In this document: positions 1 through 8,636 of the stretch, piece by piece | How positions within the stretch are numbered: the stretch's first letter is position 1 | Layout of the letters: each line of letters starts with the position of its first letter | Notes under the pieces: model-generated | What the model was told of the DNA's origin: nothing | Databases searched by the model: none | The model's input: only the letters and a program-made list of their open reading frames with translations | NCBI GenBank assembly: GCA_945869755.1 | Contig: CAMBPW010000006.1 | Span: forward strand, 1 to 25,831 | Origin: an uncultured Gemella sp. | Lineage (GTDB): Bacteria > Bacillota > Bacilli > Staphylococcales > Gemellaceae | Reading direction: 5' to 3' | Length of the DNA stretch: 25,831 bases | Made by a program: the position numbers and the translations under genes

Positions 1-7
1 GACATAA

Positions 8-47
8 TAAAACCCCTCCAGTTGGTTTGTCCAACTTTTGGGGGTCA
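8..47 (-). terminator. Terminator after tsaD, possibly the end of an IS3-family element
   Basis: Read on the minus strand, the tsaD stop TGA runs straight into a hairpin. The outer arms are CCCC and GGGG, and the inner arms GTTGG and CCAAC flank an ACAAA loop. TTTTATT follows, so it can work as an intrinsic terminator for the eight-gene operon. The outermost bases (TGACCCCCAAAAGTTGGAC, minus strand) also look like the terminal inverted repeat of IS3-family (IS150-group) elements, as I remember them. In that case the IS body lies to the left of the window and its tip supplies the tsaD stop codon. The window does not extend far enough left to decide. Confidence 0.65.
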
Positions 48-1079
48 TAACATAGTAGCTTTTTTTATATTTTCAATATTTAATGTAGATTTAGCATTTA
101 ATGTTAAAGGATTAGTAAAAATCTTATTTTTATAATATAAATACCCTGCAGCACCTATCATAGCTGCATTATCACTACAATAAGACATTTTAGGTATCAA
201 TATTTCTATATTTAGCTGTTTTGCCATTTCTAATAATCTTTTACGTAATAAGCTATTCCCTGCTACTCCTCCTACTAATAAAAATTGTTTAACATTAAAT
301 TTTTCTATAGCTTTTCTGCTTTTTAATTCTAAAATATCAACAACAGTTGTTTGAAAGCTATTTGCTAAATTTTCTTTAACTATTTCTTCTTTTTTTTGTT
401 TACTATTATGAACTAAGTTAATAACTGCTGATTTAATCCCAGAAAAACTAAAATTAAAATCATCACTGTTAATCATCGCTTTAGGTAAAATATATGTATT
501 TTCTCCGATATTTGATAATTCATCAACTTTAGGACCACCAGGATATTCTAAGTCCAATTGTCTAGCCACTTTATCATATGCTTCGCCTACTGCATCATCT
601 TGAGTAGCACCGATAATTTTAAAGTCTAATTCATCTTGTATATAAATTAATTCTGTATGCCCACCACTTACTACTAATGCTATAGATGGGTATTTTATTT
701 CATTATCTATATTACAAGAATAAATATGTCCTGCTATATGATGTGTAGCAATTAACGGCTTATTAAGTAAATAACTTAACGTTTTTCCTACATTAACACC
801 AACAAGCAAAGAACCAATTAATCCTGGGCCTTGTGTTACGCAAATTGCATTTATATCATTTAATGATAATTTTGATTGTTCTAAACTTTCAGTTAAAACT
901 TGCATTATTGATTCTATATGTTTTCTACTAGCTATCTCTGGAACTACCCCACCAAATTTTTTATGTGTTTCTATTTGTGTGCTTACAATATTTGATAAAA
1001 CTTTTTTTCCATTTTGAACAATTGCAACACTTGTTTCATCACAACTAGTTTCTATAGCTAAAATATTAATATTTTTCAT
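45..1079 (-). CDS. tsaD: tRNA N6-threonylcarbamoyladenosine transferase TsaD
   Basis: TsaD transfers the threonylcarbamoyl group from threonylcarbamoyl-AMP to A37 of ANN-decoding tRNAs, acting with TsaB and TsaE in the cytoplasm. The protein has 344 residues, the usual length. It opens with the ASKHA-fold start LAIETSCDETS (about residues 7-17). The metal site is visible as H114 and H118 in ATHHIAGH, with a late Asp in SYCSDNAAMIGAA. The phosphate loop VVSGGHTEL and the conserved GGVVPEIASR are also present. It is the last gene of the operon and starts two bases after the rimI stop. The stop codon TGA is shared with the downstream hairpin, so the extreme C-terminus could have been reset by an insertion. 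Family assignment is secure. Confidence 0.97.
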   Translation of the reverse strand: MKNINILAIETSCDETSVAIVQNGKKVLSNIVSTQIETHKKFGGVVPEIASRKHIESIMQVLTESLEQSKLSLNDINAICVTQGPGLIGSLLVGVNVGKTLSYLLNKPLIATHHIAGHIYSCNIDNEIKYPSIALVVSGGHTELIYIQDELDFKIIGATQDDAVGEAYDKVARQLDLEYPGGPKVDELSNIGENTYILPKAMINSDDFNFSFSGIKSAVINLVHNSKQKKEEIVKENLANSFQTTVVDILELKSRKAIEKFNVKQFLLVGGVAGNSLLRKRLLEMAKQLNIEILIPKMSYCSDNAAMIGAAGYLYYKNKIFTNPLTLNAKSTLNIENIKKATML

Positions 1080-1081
1080 TA

Positions 1082-1519
1082 CTAAAATTCCCTTATCATA
1101 ATGTATGCTGTTTCTCCATTATTTTGATAATAGTTTTCTCGTTTTCCTATAACATCAAAACCTGCTTTTAAATATACTTTGAAAGCTATTTTATTACTTT
1201 CTCTTACTTCTATTGTTGCTTTTTTAATATTTCTCAATCTATAAAGCTCCATTATATAAATTAAAAACATCTGTCCTAATTTTTTATTTTGATGTTTTTT
1301 ATCAATTACAATCTTATTGATTTGATATTCATCAATAATATACCATCCTCCACAAAAACCTATAATATCATCATCATTAAATATTGCATAGTATTCTGAA
1401 TTAGGATGCAATAATTCTTTTTCAAACATATCTCTTGACCACGGATCATTAAAATTATTATGATCTATTTCTATAAGCTTATCCAAGTGAGATACATCTA
1501 CTCTATTAATTTTTATCAT
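1082..1519 (-). CDS. rimI: GNAT N-acetyltransferase, RimI-like
   Basis: A 145-residue GNAT protein placed between tsaB and tsaD, the usual position of rimI in Bacillota. RimI enzymes acetylate the N-terminus of ribosomal protein S18 and other proteins. The family C-terminal signature is present as EVRESNKIAFKVYLKAGF (about residues 104-121), and WSRDMF near the N-terminus is also typical. The acetyl-CoA loop, normally Q/R-x-x-G-x-G/A, reads QNKKLG (77-82), so the first glycine is a lysine. Cofactor binding may therefore be altered. The ATG has an AGGAG site seven bases upstream, and the gene overlaps the end of tsaB by 14 bases. The substrate cannot be told from the sequence. Confidence 0.88.
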   Translation of the reverse strand: MIKINRVDVSHLDKLIEIDHNNFNDPWSRDMFEKELLHPNSEYYAIFNDDDIIGFCGGWYIIDEYQINKIVIDKKHQNKKLGQMFLIYIMELYRLRNIKKATIEVRESNKIAFKVYLKAGFDVIGKRENYYQNNGETAYIMIREF

Positions 1520-2165
1520 TTATTATACTCCTTTCTGCTTCTGTTAATCTCAAATAGCTAGGGTTAGCGGTATAAAAATTACTTTTTTCTAAAATTTTTT
1601 CTGCTCCAATTATATTTTTAGAAAATATATTTTCTAAGTGCAATTTGTATTCTATTTTTAAATCATTATATGAAAATTTATCAATATCATTTCCAATAAA
1701 CATAACGGGTTTAAATTGTAAATTTAAAAAATCAAATAATGTATCAAGCGAATAATAACCTTCTTTTAAAATTTCATCATTTTTATAATATACAGCTGTA
1801 TATACATTATTACGTCTTCCATCTATTAAAGGAACAACTAGTCCAGAAAAGTTTTTAATACCTAACATTTGTAATTTTAATGTTGAAATCAATTTTATTG
1901 GAATATTTAATACATAAGAAAATGTTTTTGCTACAGATAAAACTACACGTAATGCTGTATAAGATCCTGGCCCTCTTGTTACAATGATTTCAGATATATC
2001 ATCCTTTTTTACGCTTGAATTCTCTATACATTCATTTATTTTCTGTAAAATTATTTCTGATAAATTTTGTTTACAAATAGTATTTATCTCTGATAATACT
2101 TTATTTTTTTTTATAATACAAACAGATAGATGGTTATTAGAAGCATCAATAACTAATTGTACCAT
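1506..2165 (-). CDS. tsaB: tRNA threonylcarbamoyladenosine biosynthesis protein TsaB
   Basis: TsaB is the non-catalytic ASKHA partner that dimerises with TsaD and recruits TsaE in t6A synthesis. At 219 residues it is near the usual length of about 230. It shows the N-terminal VIDASN strand-turn, the hallmark GPGSYTALRV (65-74) and IDGRRNNVYTAVY, matching the family's D-A/G-R-R-x-x-x-Y motif. It overlaps tsaE by 13 bases and rimI by 14 bases, so translation is probably coupled through tsaE-tsaB-rimI. The ATG at 2165 has AAAGGATGG about ten bases upstream. Confidence 0.93.
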   Translation of the reverse strand: MVQLVIDASNNHLSVCIIKKNKVLSEINTICKQNLSEIILQKINECIENSSVKKDDISEIIVTRGPGSYTALRVVLSVAKTFSYVLNIPIKLISTLKLQMLGIKNFSGLVVPLIDGRRNNVYTAVYYKNDEILKEGYYSLDTLFDFLNLQFKPVMFIGNDIDKFSYNDLKIEYKLHLENIFSKNIIGAEKILEKSNFYTANPSYLRLTEAERSIINDKN

Positions 2166-2617
2166 TTTTCATCAACCATCCTTTCTATATATTTATATAA
2201 CTCTCCTATTCCATTAATTGTAACTTCTCTATTATTATAATTACATTTTATATTTATTTCTAACCTTTCATGCGGTAAAAAATCTTCTATGAATTCTGCC
2301 CATTCTATAACGCAAATATTATCTTCATAAAAAATTTCTTCAAATCCTAAGTCTTCTTCACTATTTTCTAATCTATATGCATCAATATGATAAAATTTAG
2401 TTTTATTAATAGTTTCATATTCTTTTAATATATTGAATGTTGGAGAAGTTATAGGCTCATTTATTCCACATTTTTTAGCAAAAAATTTTGTGAATGTTGT
2501 TTTTCCTGCTCCCAAATCTCCATTCAAAGTTACTAATATTTTATTTCTAAAATTTTCAGAAATTATTTTTGCTAATTTTTCAGTATCTTTTAATTCATTT
2601 ATTTTTATAGTTATCAT
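2153..2617 (-). CDS. tsaE: tRNA threonylcarbamoyladenosine biosynthesis ATPase TsaE
   Basis: A P-loop ATPase required for turnover of the TsaB-TsaD complex. Its 154 residues match the family. Visible motifs are the Walker A GDLGAGKTT (33-41), SPTFNILKEY, HIDAYRL and the late VIEWAEF, all diagnostic of TsaE/YdiB. It starts 15 bases after the priA stop with AAAGGA upstream. With tsaB and tsaD downstream, the complete bacterial t6A transfer set except TsaC/Sua5 is in one operon. Confidence 0.95.
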   Translation of the reverse strand: MITIKINELKDTEKLAKIISENFRNKILVTLNGDLGAGKTTFTKFFAKKCGINEPITSPTFNILKEYETINKTKFYHIDAYRLENSEEDLGFEEIFYEDNICVIEWAEFIEDFLPHERLEINIKCNYNNREVTINGIGELYKYIERMVDEKWYN

Positions 2618-2632
2618 TATAATTTCCTTTAA

Positions 2633-4984
2633 TTATATGTAATCTTGCGCATTATTATCTATAATAATAGAAATTTTGCTTTTTTCATATTCTTCTTGAA
2701 AATATTTATAAATATATTTTAATATTTTATGTAATTTATTATATTCATTATCTTTATATTTTATTATAATGTTATACTTATACTCATTATTAATTTTGTA
2801 TAATAAACTTTTATTTGGTCCTAAAATTTTTTCCTTATCATAGTATTTTATTAAAAAATTAAATATTGATATAGCAGCCAATTTTACTTTTTCTTCATTA
2901 ATACCTTTTATTGATAAAAATGAAATATTACAAAAAGGAGGATAATTTATTAATTTTCTCCTATTAAGCTCATAATTATAAAAACCTTCATAATTATAGT
3001 CAATAGCTAAATTTATTATTTCATTTGTTAAATTTGTTTGTAAAAATACTTTTCCTTCTTTATCACTTCTACCTGCTCTTCCAGCAGTTTGAACTAATAA
3101 TTGAAATAATTTTTCATTTGATTTAAAACTAGGAAAAGATACTATATTTTCAATTGAAAATATTCCTACCAATGTAATATTAGGAAAATCTAAACCTTTA
3201 GAAATCATTTGTGTTCCCAATAATATGTTTCCATTTTCTTTAAATTCTTTAAGTAATTTTTTATAAGAATTTTTATTTGTTATATTATCTGAATCCATTC
3301 TTATAATTTTCACATCTTGAATATTTTCTTTTAAAAATTCTTCTACTTTTTGAATACCATAAGTTCCAGAAACTAACTGTGGTTTATTGCAACATTTTTT
3401 CATATTTCTAACTTTTGATGTATAACCACAAAAATGACATTTTACAATATTTTTATTTTTATGATAATTTAAACTTATATCACAATTTTTACATTTAAAT
3501 ATATGATCACAATTAAAACATTTTATAAAATTAGTATATCCCCTTTTATTAATAAATAAAAGAACTTGTTGATTTTTCAAAATAGTTTCTTTAATATCAC
3601 TTAATAAACTTTCAACTATAATATCTTCTTTATTTGTAATATTAACTACATCTATTTTTGGTAATTTATTATTAAAACGCTTATTTAATATTAATAGATT
3701 ATTGTTGTTGAAATTTTTAAATTTATAATACAAGTCTATAGAAGGTGTTGCACTAGCATATAACAAAATTGCGTTATTATTTATAGCTCTTTTTTGTGCT
3801 ACATTTTTTGCGTTATACCTAGGAGTTTCTTCCTGTTTATACGTTGATTCATGTTCTTCATCAATAATTATTAATCCTATATTTTCAAATGGAGCAAATA
3901 TTGCAGATCTAGTCCCTAAACAAATATTTACTTTTTTATCCTTTATTTTTTTCCACTCTATATATTTTTCTTTTTTGCTTAATCCTGAATGAATAACAGC
4001 TAAATTATCTCCAAATATATTTCTAAATTTTTTTTCTATTTGTGGAGTTAAAATAATTTCTGGAACAAGTACTATTACTTCTTTATTTTTTAATACTGCT
4101 TCTTTTATTAGATTAATGTAAACTTCTGTTTTACCAGAACCAGTAACCCCGTATAATAAAAATTCAGAATATTTTTTTCCTAATTCCGCATTTATTTTTT
4201 CAAAAACATTTTGTTGATTATTATTTAAAGTATTTATATTTCTGTTAATATTTTTTACTAATTCTATTTCTTTTTCTTCATATATTAAAGTTAAAATATT
4301 TTTATCTAGTAATTTTTTTACAACAGATTCTCCAATATTTAATTTATCTTTTACTTCTGATTTTTTAATTTTTTTATTTTCTTTTAAATAATTTACAAGT
4401 ATTTTTTGTTTATTTGTAATATTATAATCATCTTGTTCTTTTGTTAAAATTAAAAAAACATCTTGTTCTTTTTTTAATTGTTCTTTATTTATACTTACTA
4501 ATTTAATTATTTTATTTGAAATTAAATATTCAATCTCATCTTTGGAAACTAATTTGTCTAATTTTGATTTTTTCACAAAATTTTCTTTGCTAAAATGATT
4601 TTTATATTTATCAGGAATTTCTAAATATTTTATTATTTTATAATACTCTACATACTTATTTTTAAATATAGTAGGTAGCATTGCTTCTATTACTTGAATT
4701 TGTTTACAATACAATTCATCTGATAAAGTTTTTGATAAATTTATTAATTCAGTTGTTAGTACCGGAAAGTCATCTTTGATTGATTTAATATATTTACATT
4801 TCGATTTATCAAAATTAATATCTTTAGAATAACCAATTATATATCCTTGTATAATTCTTGAAGCAAAAGGGACTTCAACCCTATAACCAGTTAAATTTTT
4901 TTCGTAATATTGCTCTGGTACTTTATAATAAAAAATTTTATCTAAATTATAATTTTTTATATCAACTATAACTTCTACAAACAA
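2633..4984 (-). CDS. priA: Primosomal replication-restart helicase PriA
   Basis: PriA recognises stalled forks and D-loops, unwinds the lagging arm and loads the replicative helicase. The protein has 783 residues, a normal length. The N-terminal DNA-binding domain begins FVEVIVDIKN as in Bacillus PriA. Walker A GVTGSGKT lies at 279-286 and DEEH at 375-378, with SATPS at 411-415 as motif III. The zinc region has Cys 489, 492, 498, 501, 516, 519, 531 and 532. The first six follow normal PriA spacing, but the last pair is adjacent instead of C-x-x-C. The start is a TTG seven bases after AGGAGGT. This start keeps the conserved N-terminus, and no ATG there would. It lies between coaBC and tsaE in the operon. 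Confidence 0.96.
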   Translation of the reverse strand: MFVEVIVDIKNYNLDKIFYYKVPEQYYEKNLTGYRVEVPFASRIIQGYIIGYSKDINFDKSKCKYIKSIKDDFPVLTTELINLSKTLSDELYCKQIQVIEAMLPTIFKNKYVEYYKIIKYLEIPDKYKNHFSKENFVKKSKLDKLVSKDEIEYLISNKIIKLVSINKEQLKKEQDVFLILTKEQDDYNITNKQKILVNYLKENKKIKKSEVKDKLNIGESVVKKLLDKNILTLIYEEKEIELVKNINRNINTLNNNQQNVFEKINAELGKKYSEFLLYGVTGSGKTEVYINLIKEAVLKNKEVIVLVPEIILTPQIEKKFRNIFGDNLAVIHSGLSKKEKYIEWKKIKDKKVNICLGTRSAIFAPFENIGLIIIDEEHESTYKQEETPRYNAKNVAQKRAINNNAILLYASATPSIDLYYKFKNFNNNNLLILNKRFNNKLPKIDVVNITNKEDIIVESLLSDIKETILKNQQVLLFINKRGYTNFIKCFNCDHIFKCKNCDISLNYHKNKNIVKCHFCGYTSKVRNMKKCCNKPQLVSGTYGIQKVEEFLKENIQDVKIIRMDSDNITNKNSYKKLLKEFKENGNILLGTQMISKGLDFPNITLVGIFSIENIVSFPSFKSNEKLFQLLVQTAGRAGRSDKEGKVFLQTNLTNEIINLAIDYNYEGFYNYELNRRKLINYPPFCNISFLSIKGINEEKVKLAAISIFNFLIKYYDKEKILGPNKSLLYKINNEYKYNIIIKYKDNEYNKLHKILKYIYKYFQEEYEKSKISIIIDNNAQDYI

Positions 4985-5010
4985 TATTACTACCTCCTAT
5001 ACTTCTTATA

Positions 5011-6177
5011 TTATAAAAACATATTTACTATTTGTTTTGCAATATTTCTTTTTGATGTTTTATCAATTTTATTTATATTATTATACTTATCTATAATATA
5101 TACTTCGTTATTATCACTACCAAAACCTATTTCTTTTTTTGAAACGTCATTTGCTATTATATAGTCTAAATTCTTTTTCTTAATTTTTTCTTTAGCATAA
5201 TTAATTATATCATTTGTTTCAGCAGCAAATCCTATTAAAAATTGATTTTCTTTTTTTCTTTGACCTAAATAATATAAAATATCTTCTGTTCTTTCTAATT
5301 CTATTTCAATATTTCCTACTTGTTTCTTTACTTTTTTATCATATGTAATTATAGGTTTATAGTCTGAAACTGCTGCAGCTTTTATAATTATATCAGCATC
5401 TTCAAATTCTTTTTTTACTGCAACAAACATGTCATGTGCACTAATTATTGGGATAACAGTTATATTTTTCATTTCTGAAATATAATCAGCAGAAGTAATT
5501 AAAGATACATCTGCTCCATTTTTAGCAAATTCTTCTGCAATAGCAATACCCATTTTTCCACTTGAAGGATTAGAAATATACCTAACAGGATCTATATATT
5601 CTTTTGTAGAACCTGCTGTTACTAATACTTTTTTTCCAGCTAATAAATTATTGTTTAAAACTGCACTTAAAATATCTTCAGATGATGGTAATTTTCCTTT
5701 ACCTACATCTCCACATGCTAAAAGTCCGCTATCAGGCTCAATAAAATTAAATCCTAGTTGCTTTAATTTAAAAATATTGCTTTGTGTTATTGGATTTTCG
5801 TACATTGCAGTATTCATAGCAGGAGCAATATAAACTTTAGAAAAATCTTTTACCGCTAGCATCAAAGAACTAGATAAATCATCAGCTATTCCATTAGCAA
5901 TTTTAGCTATTATATTTGCTGTAGCAGGAGCGATTATTATCTTATCAGCCCACTTAACTAAATCTATGTGCTGTATTTCCGTTTCATTAATTTCTTCAAA
6001 CGTATCTGTGTAAACTTTATTTTTAGAAATTGTTTGAAAAGTTAATTCAGTAATAAATTTAGTTGCATTTTTTGTTAATATAATTTTTACATTATGATTT
6101 TTTTTTACTAAATTACTAGTTATATCTACTGCTTTATATGCAGAAATACCACCAGATATAATTTGTAATATATTCAT
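5011..6177 (-). CDS. coaBC: Bifunctional phosphopantothenoylcysteine decarboxylase / phosphopantothenate-cysteine ligase CoaBC
   Basis: CoaBC makes 4'-phosphopantetheine from 4'-phosphopantothenate, cysteine and CTP in coenzyme A synthesis. The CoaC half (about 1-180) has the flavin-binding start, catalytic H70 in IQHIDLVKWAD, PAMN (119-122) and the substrate-clamp flap ACGDVGKGKLP with C155. The CoaB half (about 182-388) begins KKVLVTAGSTKEYIDPVRY, followed by ISNPSSGKMG, AAAVSDYKP and GFAAET. The 388 residues are close to the usual 400. A coaBC-priA pair is conserved across Firmicutes. Here the genes before it are gpsB and rsmE, not the gmk-rpoZ pair found in Bacillus. AGAGGA precedes the ATG. 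Confidence 0.96.
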   Translation of the reverse strand: MNILQIISGGISAYKAVDITSNLVKKNHNVKIILTKNATKFITELTFQTISKNKVYTDTFEEINETEIQHIDLVKWADKIIIAPATANIIAKIANGIADDLSSSLMLAVKDFSKVYIAPAMNTAMYENPITQSNIFKLKQLGFNFIEPDSGLLACGDVGKGKLPSSEDILSAVLNNNLLAGKKVLVTAGSTKEYIDPVRYISNPSSGKMGIAIAEEFAKNGADVSLITSADYISEMKNITVIPIISAHDMFVAVKKEFEDADIIIKAAAVSDYKPIITYDKKVKKQVGNIEIELERTEDILYYLGQRKKENQFLIGFAAETNDIINYAKEKIKKKNLDYIIANDVSKKEIGFGSDNNEVYIIDKYNNINKIDKTSKRNIAKQIVNMFL

Positions 6178-6191
6178 TACTTTTTATCCTC

Positions 6192-6503
6192 TTAATCATT
6201 ATTTTTACCAAACACAGCTTGTTCTAATCTTGAAATTCTCTTTAAAATATCAACATTGCCTGTATTTGGTTGGTGAATAACTTCTTGTTGCTTTACAGAA
6301 GATTTTAAAGCACTAATTTTAATTTTCAAATTCTGATTTTCTATCTCTAATTCTTTTAATTTTATTAATGCTTTTTCAAATTTCATATAATCTTCTATAA
6401 TTAAATCTAAATAGTTATTGATATCTTCAATATCATACCCTTTATCTTTACTCTTTTTAAATTCTTTTTCATATATTTCTCTTGCAGTTAGATTAAATGT
6501 CAT
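6192..6503 (-). CDS. gpsB: Cell-division/peptidoglycan regulator GpsB
   Basis: A 103-residue DivIVA-family protein. GpsB is a cytoplasmic septal adaptor that binds the N-termini of class A penicillin-binding proteins, and in several species acts with the Ser/Thr kinase PrkC/StkP. Residues 1-60 show the membrane- and PBP-binding coiled-coil start (LTAREIYEKEFKKSKDKGYD, then DINNYLDLIIEDYMKF), almost consensus GpsB. A linker follows, then a short C-terminal coiled coil (LKRISRLEQAVFG) of the kind that trimerises. It lies between rsmE and coaBC with gaps of only 13-14 bases. GAGG precedes the ATG. Confidence 0.94.
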   Translation of the reverse strand: MTFNLTAREIYEKEFKKSKDKGYDIEDINNYLDLIIEDYMKFEKALIKLKELEIENQNLKIKISALKSSVKQQEVIHQPNTGNVDILKRISRLEQAVFGKNND

Positions 6504-6516
6504 ATTTTTTCCTCAC

Positions 6517-7263
6517 TTAATTTATTTCTGAAAAATATCCTACACAACTTAAAAAATAAAGAGGTGCAGTTTCAGCTCTTAAAATTCTTTTACCTAATCC
6601 TATTAACGAATAATTATTTTCTATAAAATAGTCTATTTCTTTTTTTGAAAGTCCTCCTTCACTACCAAAAATAGAAATTATTTTTTTATTTTTCAAATTA
6701 TCATTTAAAATTGATTTAAAATTAATGTTCTCTAAGTTGCTAGCTTCATTTTCATATGCAACTACTTTATAATCATTATCTTTTGAAATATCAACTAATT
6801 CACTAATACTCTTAACATAACTAATATTGGGAATTATCAATCTCTTTGATTGCTCTGATGCTTCTTTCAAAATTTTTTTGAATCTGCTTAATTTGCTTTC
6901 TATTTTATCTTCTTTTATTTTTGAAATATTACGTTCAGAATTAAACAATATTATATTTGAAACTCCTAATTCAGTCATTTTTTGAATTAAATAATCCAAT
7001 TTATCATTTTTTAATGGAGGTATTGCTACCGTAATTTCTACTTCTAATTCTGTATTATTAATAACTTCTGTATCAGGATTAATAGTTACTATATTATTTT
7101 CAATCTTTACAATATTACAAATATATTTTTTACTTTCTAAAAAAACTATAAAAATTTTAGAACCAACTTCTTTTCTCATAACTTTCACAATATGAAAACT
7201 ATCTTCTTTTGATAAAATAAAATTTTTATTTTCAAATTTCTCATTTATAAAATATTGTTGCAT
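6517..7263 (-). CDS. rsmE: 16S rRNA m3U1498 methyltransferase RsmE
   Basis: RsmE methylates N3 of U1498 in 16S rRNA using S-adenosylmethionine, and is a SPOUT-fold dimer. It shows the N-terminal PUA-like part (FHIVKVMRKEVGSKI) and then the SPOUT signatures KMTELGVSNIILF, EASEQSKR, GSEGGLSKKE and the knot LGKRILRAETAPLYFLS. I place the start at the ATG ending at 7263 (248 residues). TTAGGAG lies five bases before it, whereas the in-frame TTG at 7278 overlaps that ribosome site. It is the first gene of the eight-gene operon, about 31 bases downstream of the -10 box at 7295-7300. Confidence 0.95.
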   Translation of the reverse strand: MQQYFINEKFENKNFILSKEDSFHIVKVMRKEVGSKIFIVFLESKKYICNIVKIENNIVTINPDTEVINNTELEVEITVAIPPLKNDKLDYLIQKMTELGVSNIILFNSERNISKIKEDKIESKLSRFKKILKEASEQSKRLIIPNISYVKSISELVDISKDNDYKVVAYENEASNLENINFKSILNDNLKNKKIISIFGSEGGLSKKEIDYFIENNYSLIGLGKRILRAETAPLYFLSCVGYFSEIN

Positions 7264-7294
7264 AATTTCTCCTAACAAACTATAACATATACCT

Positions 7295-7323
7295 ATTTTA
7301 CTCTATAAAATAAACTAAAGCAA
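7295..7323 (-). promoter_or_regulatory. Sigma-A promoter of the rsmE...tsaD operon
   Basis: On the minus strand TTGCTT (7318-7323) and TAAAAT (7295-7300) are separated by 17 bases, and the rsmE ribosome site lies about 20 bases further on. It is the only convincing promoter I see for the whole operon, whose internal gaps do not exceed 26 bases. Confidence 0.65.
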
Positions 7324-7335
7324 CTCAAAATTAAT

Positions 7336-7364
7336 TTGATTTTTTAAAAAAATAAATTTATAAT
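7336..7364 (+). promoter_or_regulatory. Sigma-A promoter of the aminotransferase gene
   Basis: TTGATT (7336-7341) and TATAAT (7359-7364) are separated by 17 bases, giving a perfect -10 box. AAGGAG follows at 7385-7390 and the ATG is at 7398. It is divergent from the rsmE promoter, and the two -35 boxes are only 12 bases apart, so the polymerases could compete. Confidence 0.75.
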
Positions 7365-7397
7365 AATAAGTAACTAATAATATTAAGGAGCAAACTT

Positions 7398-8636
7398 ATG
7401 AGCTTTTTTTCAAAACTTGGTAAAGATATGATATTACCACCAGACGTACTCATTCAATCAAAAGAAACAAATTCCGTTGATGGTGCAATAAATGCTACCA
7501 TTGGAATGGCTACAGAAAATGGAAAAGTAATGAAGATTAAAGAAATAGAATCAATAATTAAAAATTTAAACTTTTTTGAATATTTACCATATTCTCCTAC
7601 AACAGGTACTGACAATATACGAAAATTATGGAAAGAAAAAATTATTAAAGAAAATAAAAATATAAATCCTGATTACTTATCTACTCCTATTGCGACTACT
7701 GGAATAACACAAGCAATAGATACAGTAGCAAATTTATTTTCTCAAAAAGGCGATGCTTTATTATTACCTGATTTATTTTGGGCTAACTATCTTCAAATTT
7801 TTACAATAAAACTTAAAAACAATATTTACAAATACAACCAATTTGAAGATAATAAATATGATTTAAAAAATATTGAATTTATACTAAATAATATTAAAGA
7901 AGATAAAATTACTATTTTATTAAATTTCCCTAATAATCCTACAGGATACACACCTTCTACTGAAGAATTTGAAAAATTAACAAATATAATAAAACAATTT
8001 ACAAATAAAAATAAAAATAAAAAAATAATTATTATTTGTGATGATGCATATTTCGGACTATTTTTTGAAGAAAATCATAATAATTCTACTTTGAATAGTA
8101 TGCATACTTTAGTAGATTGTGAAAATTGTCTTATAGCAAAATTAGACGGTATTACTAAAGAATTTTATTCTTGGGGACTACGATTAGGATTTGTTACATT
8201 CTATACAAAAAATTCAAATTTAAAAATTGAAATAGAAAATAAAGTTCAAGGTTTTTTAAGAAGTTCTACATCTTCAAATTCTACATTAGCACAAAAAATA
8301 ACAGAAAAAATTTTAACAAATGATAAAGCAATAGACGAAAAAAATAATAATGATAAAATTATTTTAGAAAGATATAAATTATTAAAAGAAATAATTAATA
8401 AAGAAAAATTAAATACTTTAGTAAAAATATTACCTTTTAATTCTGGTTATTTTTTCACAATAAAGTTGCCTAATAAAATAAATGCAGAAGATTTTAGAAA
8501 AAAATTATTGTATGAATATCATTTTGGTGTATATGCTATGGACGAATCACATATACGTATTGCATTCTCTTGTTTAGATAATGAAAATATTATTAATATA
8601 ATTAAATCAATAAAAAAATGTTTACTAAACTATTAG
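7398..8636 (+). CDS. PLP-dependent class I/II aminotransferase, substrate unknown
   Basis: A fold-type I PLP enzyme of 412 residues. Landmarks in order are the phosphate-binding region TTGITQAIDTV, NFPNNPTGYTP (N180 next to the cofactor), DDAYFGLFF (D215 for the pyridine nitrogen, Y218), and the Schiff-base lysine K254 in KLDGITKEFYSWGLRLGF with R262 following. The D-G-x-T-K-E-x-x-x-W-G-L-R pattern is typical of a branch annotated only as 'aminotransferase class I/II' in Firmicutes, not AspC, HisC or PatB. The gene stands alone with its own promoter, and its last codons lie inside the downstream terminator stem. The neighbours give no hint of a pathway, so I assign no specific substrate. Confidence 0.85.
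   Translation: MSFFSKLGKDMILPPDVLIQSKETNSVDGAINATIGMATENGKVMKIKEIESIIKNLNFFEYLPYSPTTGTDNIRKLWKEKIIKENKNINPDYLSTPIATTGITQAIDTVANLFSQKGDALLLPDLFWANYLQIFTIKLKNNIYKYNQFEDNKYDLKNIEFILNNIKEDKITILLNFPNNPTGYTPSTEEFEKLTNIIKQFTNKNKNKKIIIICDDAYFGLFFEENHNNSTLNSMHTLVDCENCLIAKLDGITKEFYSWGLRLGFVTFYTKNSNLKIEIENKVQGFLRSSTSSNSTLAQKITEKILTNDKAIDEKNNNDKIILERYKLLKEIINKEKLNTLVKILPFNSGYFFTIKLPNKINAEDFRKKLLYEYHFGVYAMDESHIRIAFSCLDNENIINIIKSIKKCLLNY

Noticed and set aside
7264..7278. Longer rsmE start at TTG (7278)
   Set aside because: The TTG overlaps the ribosome site of the ATG ending at 7263, and the extra residues are not family-like.
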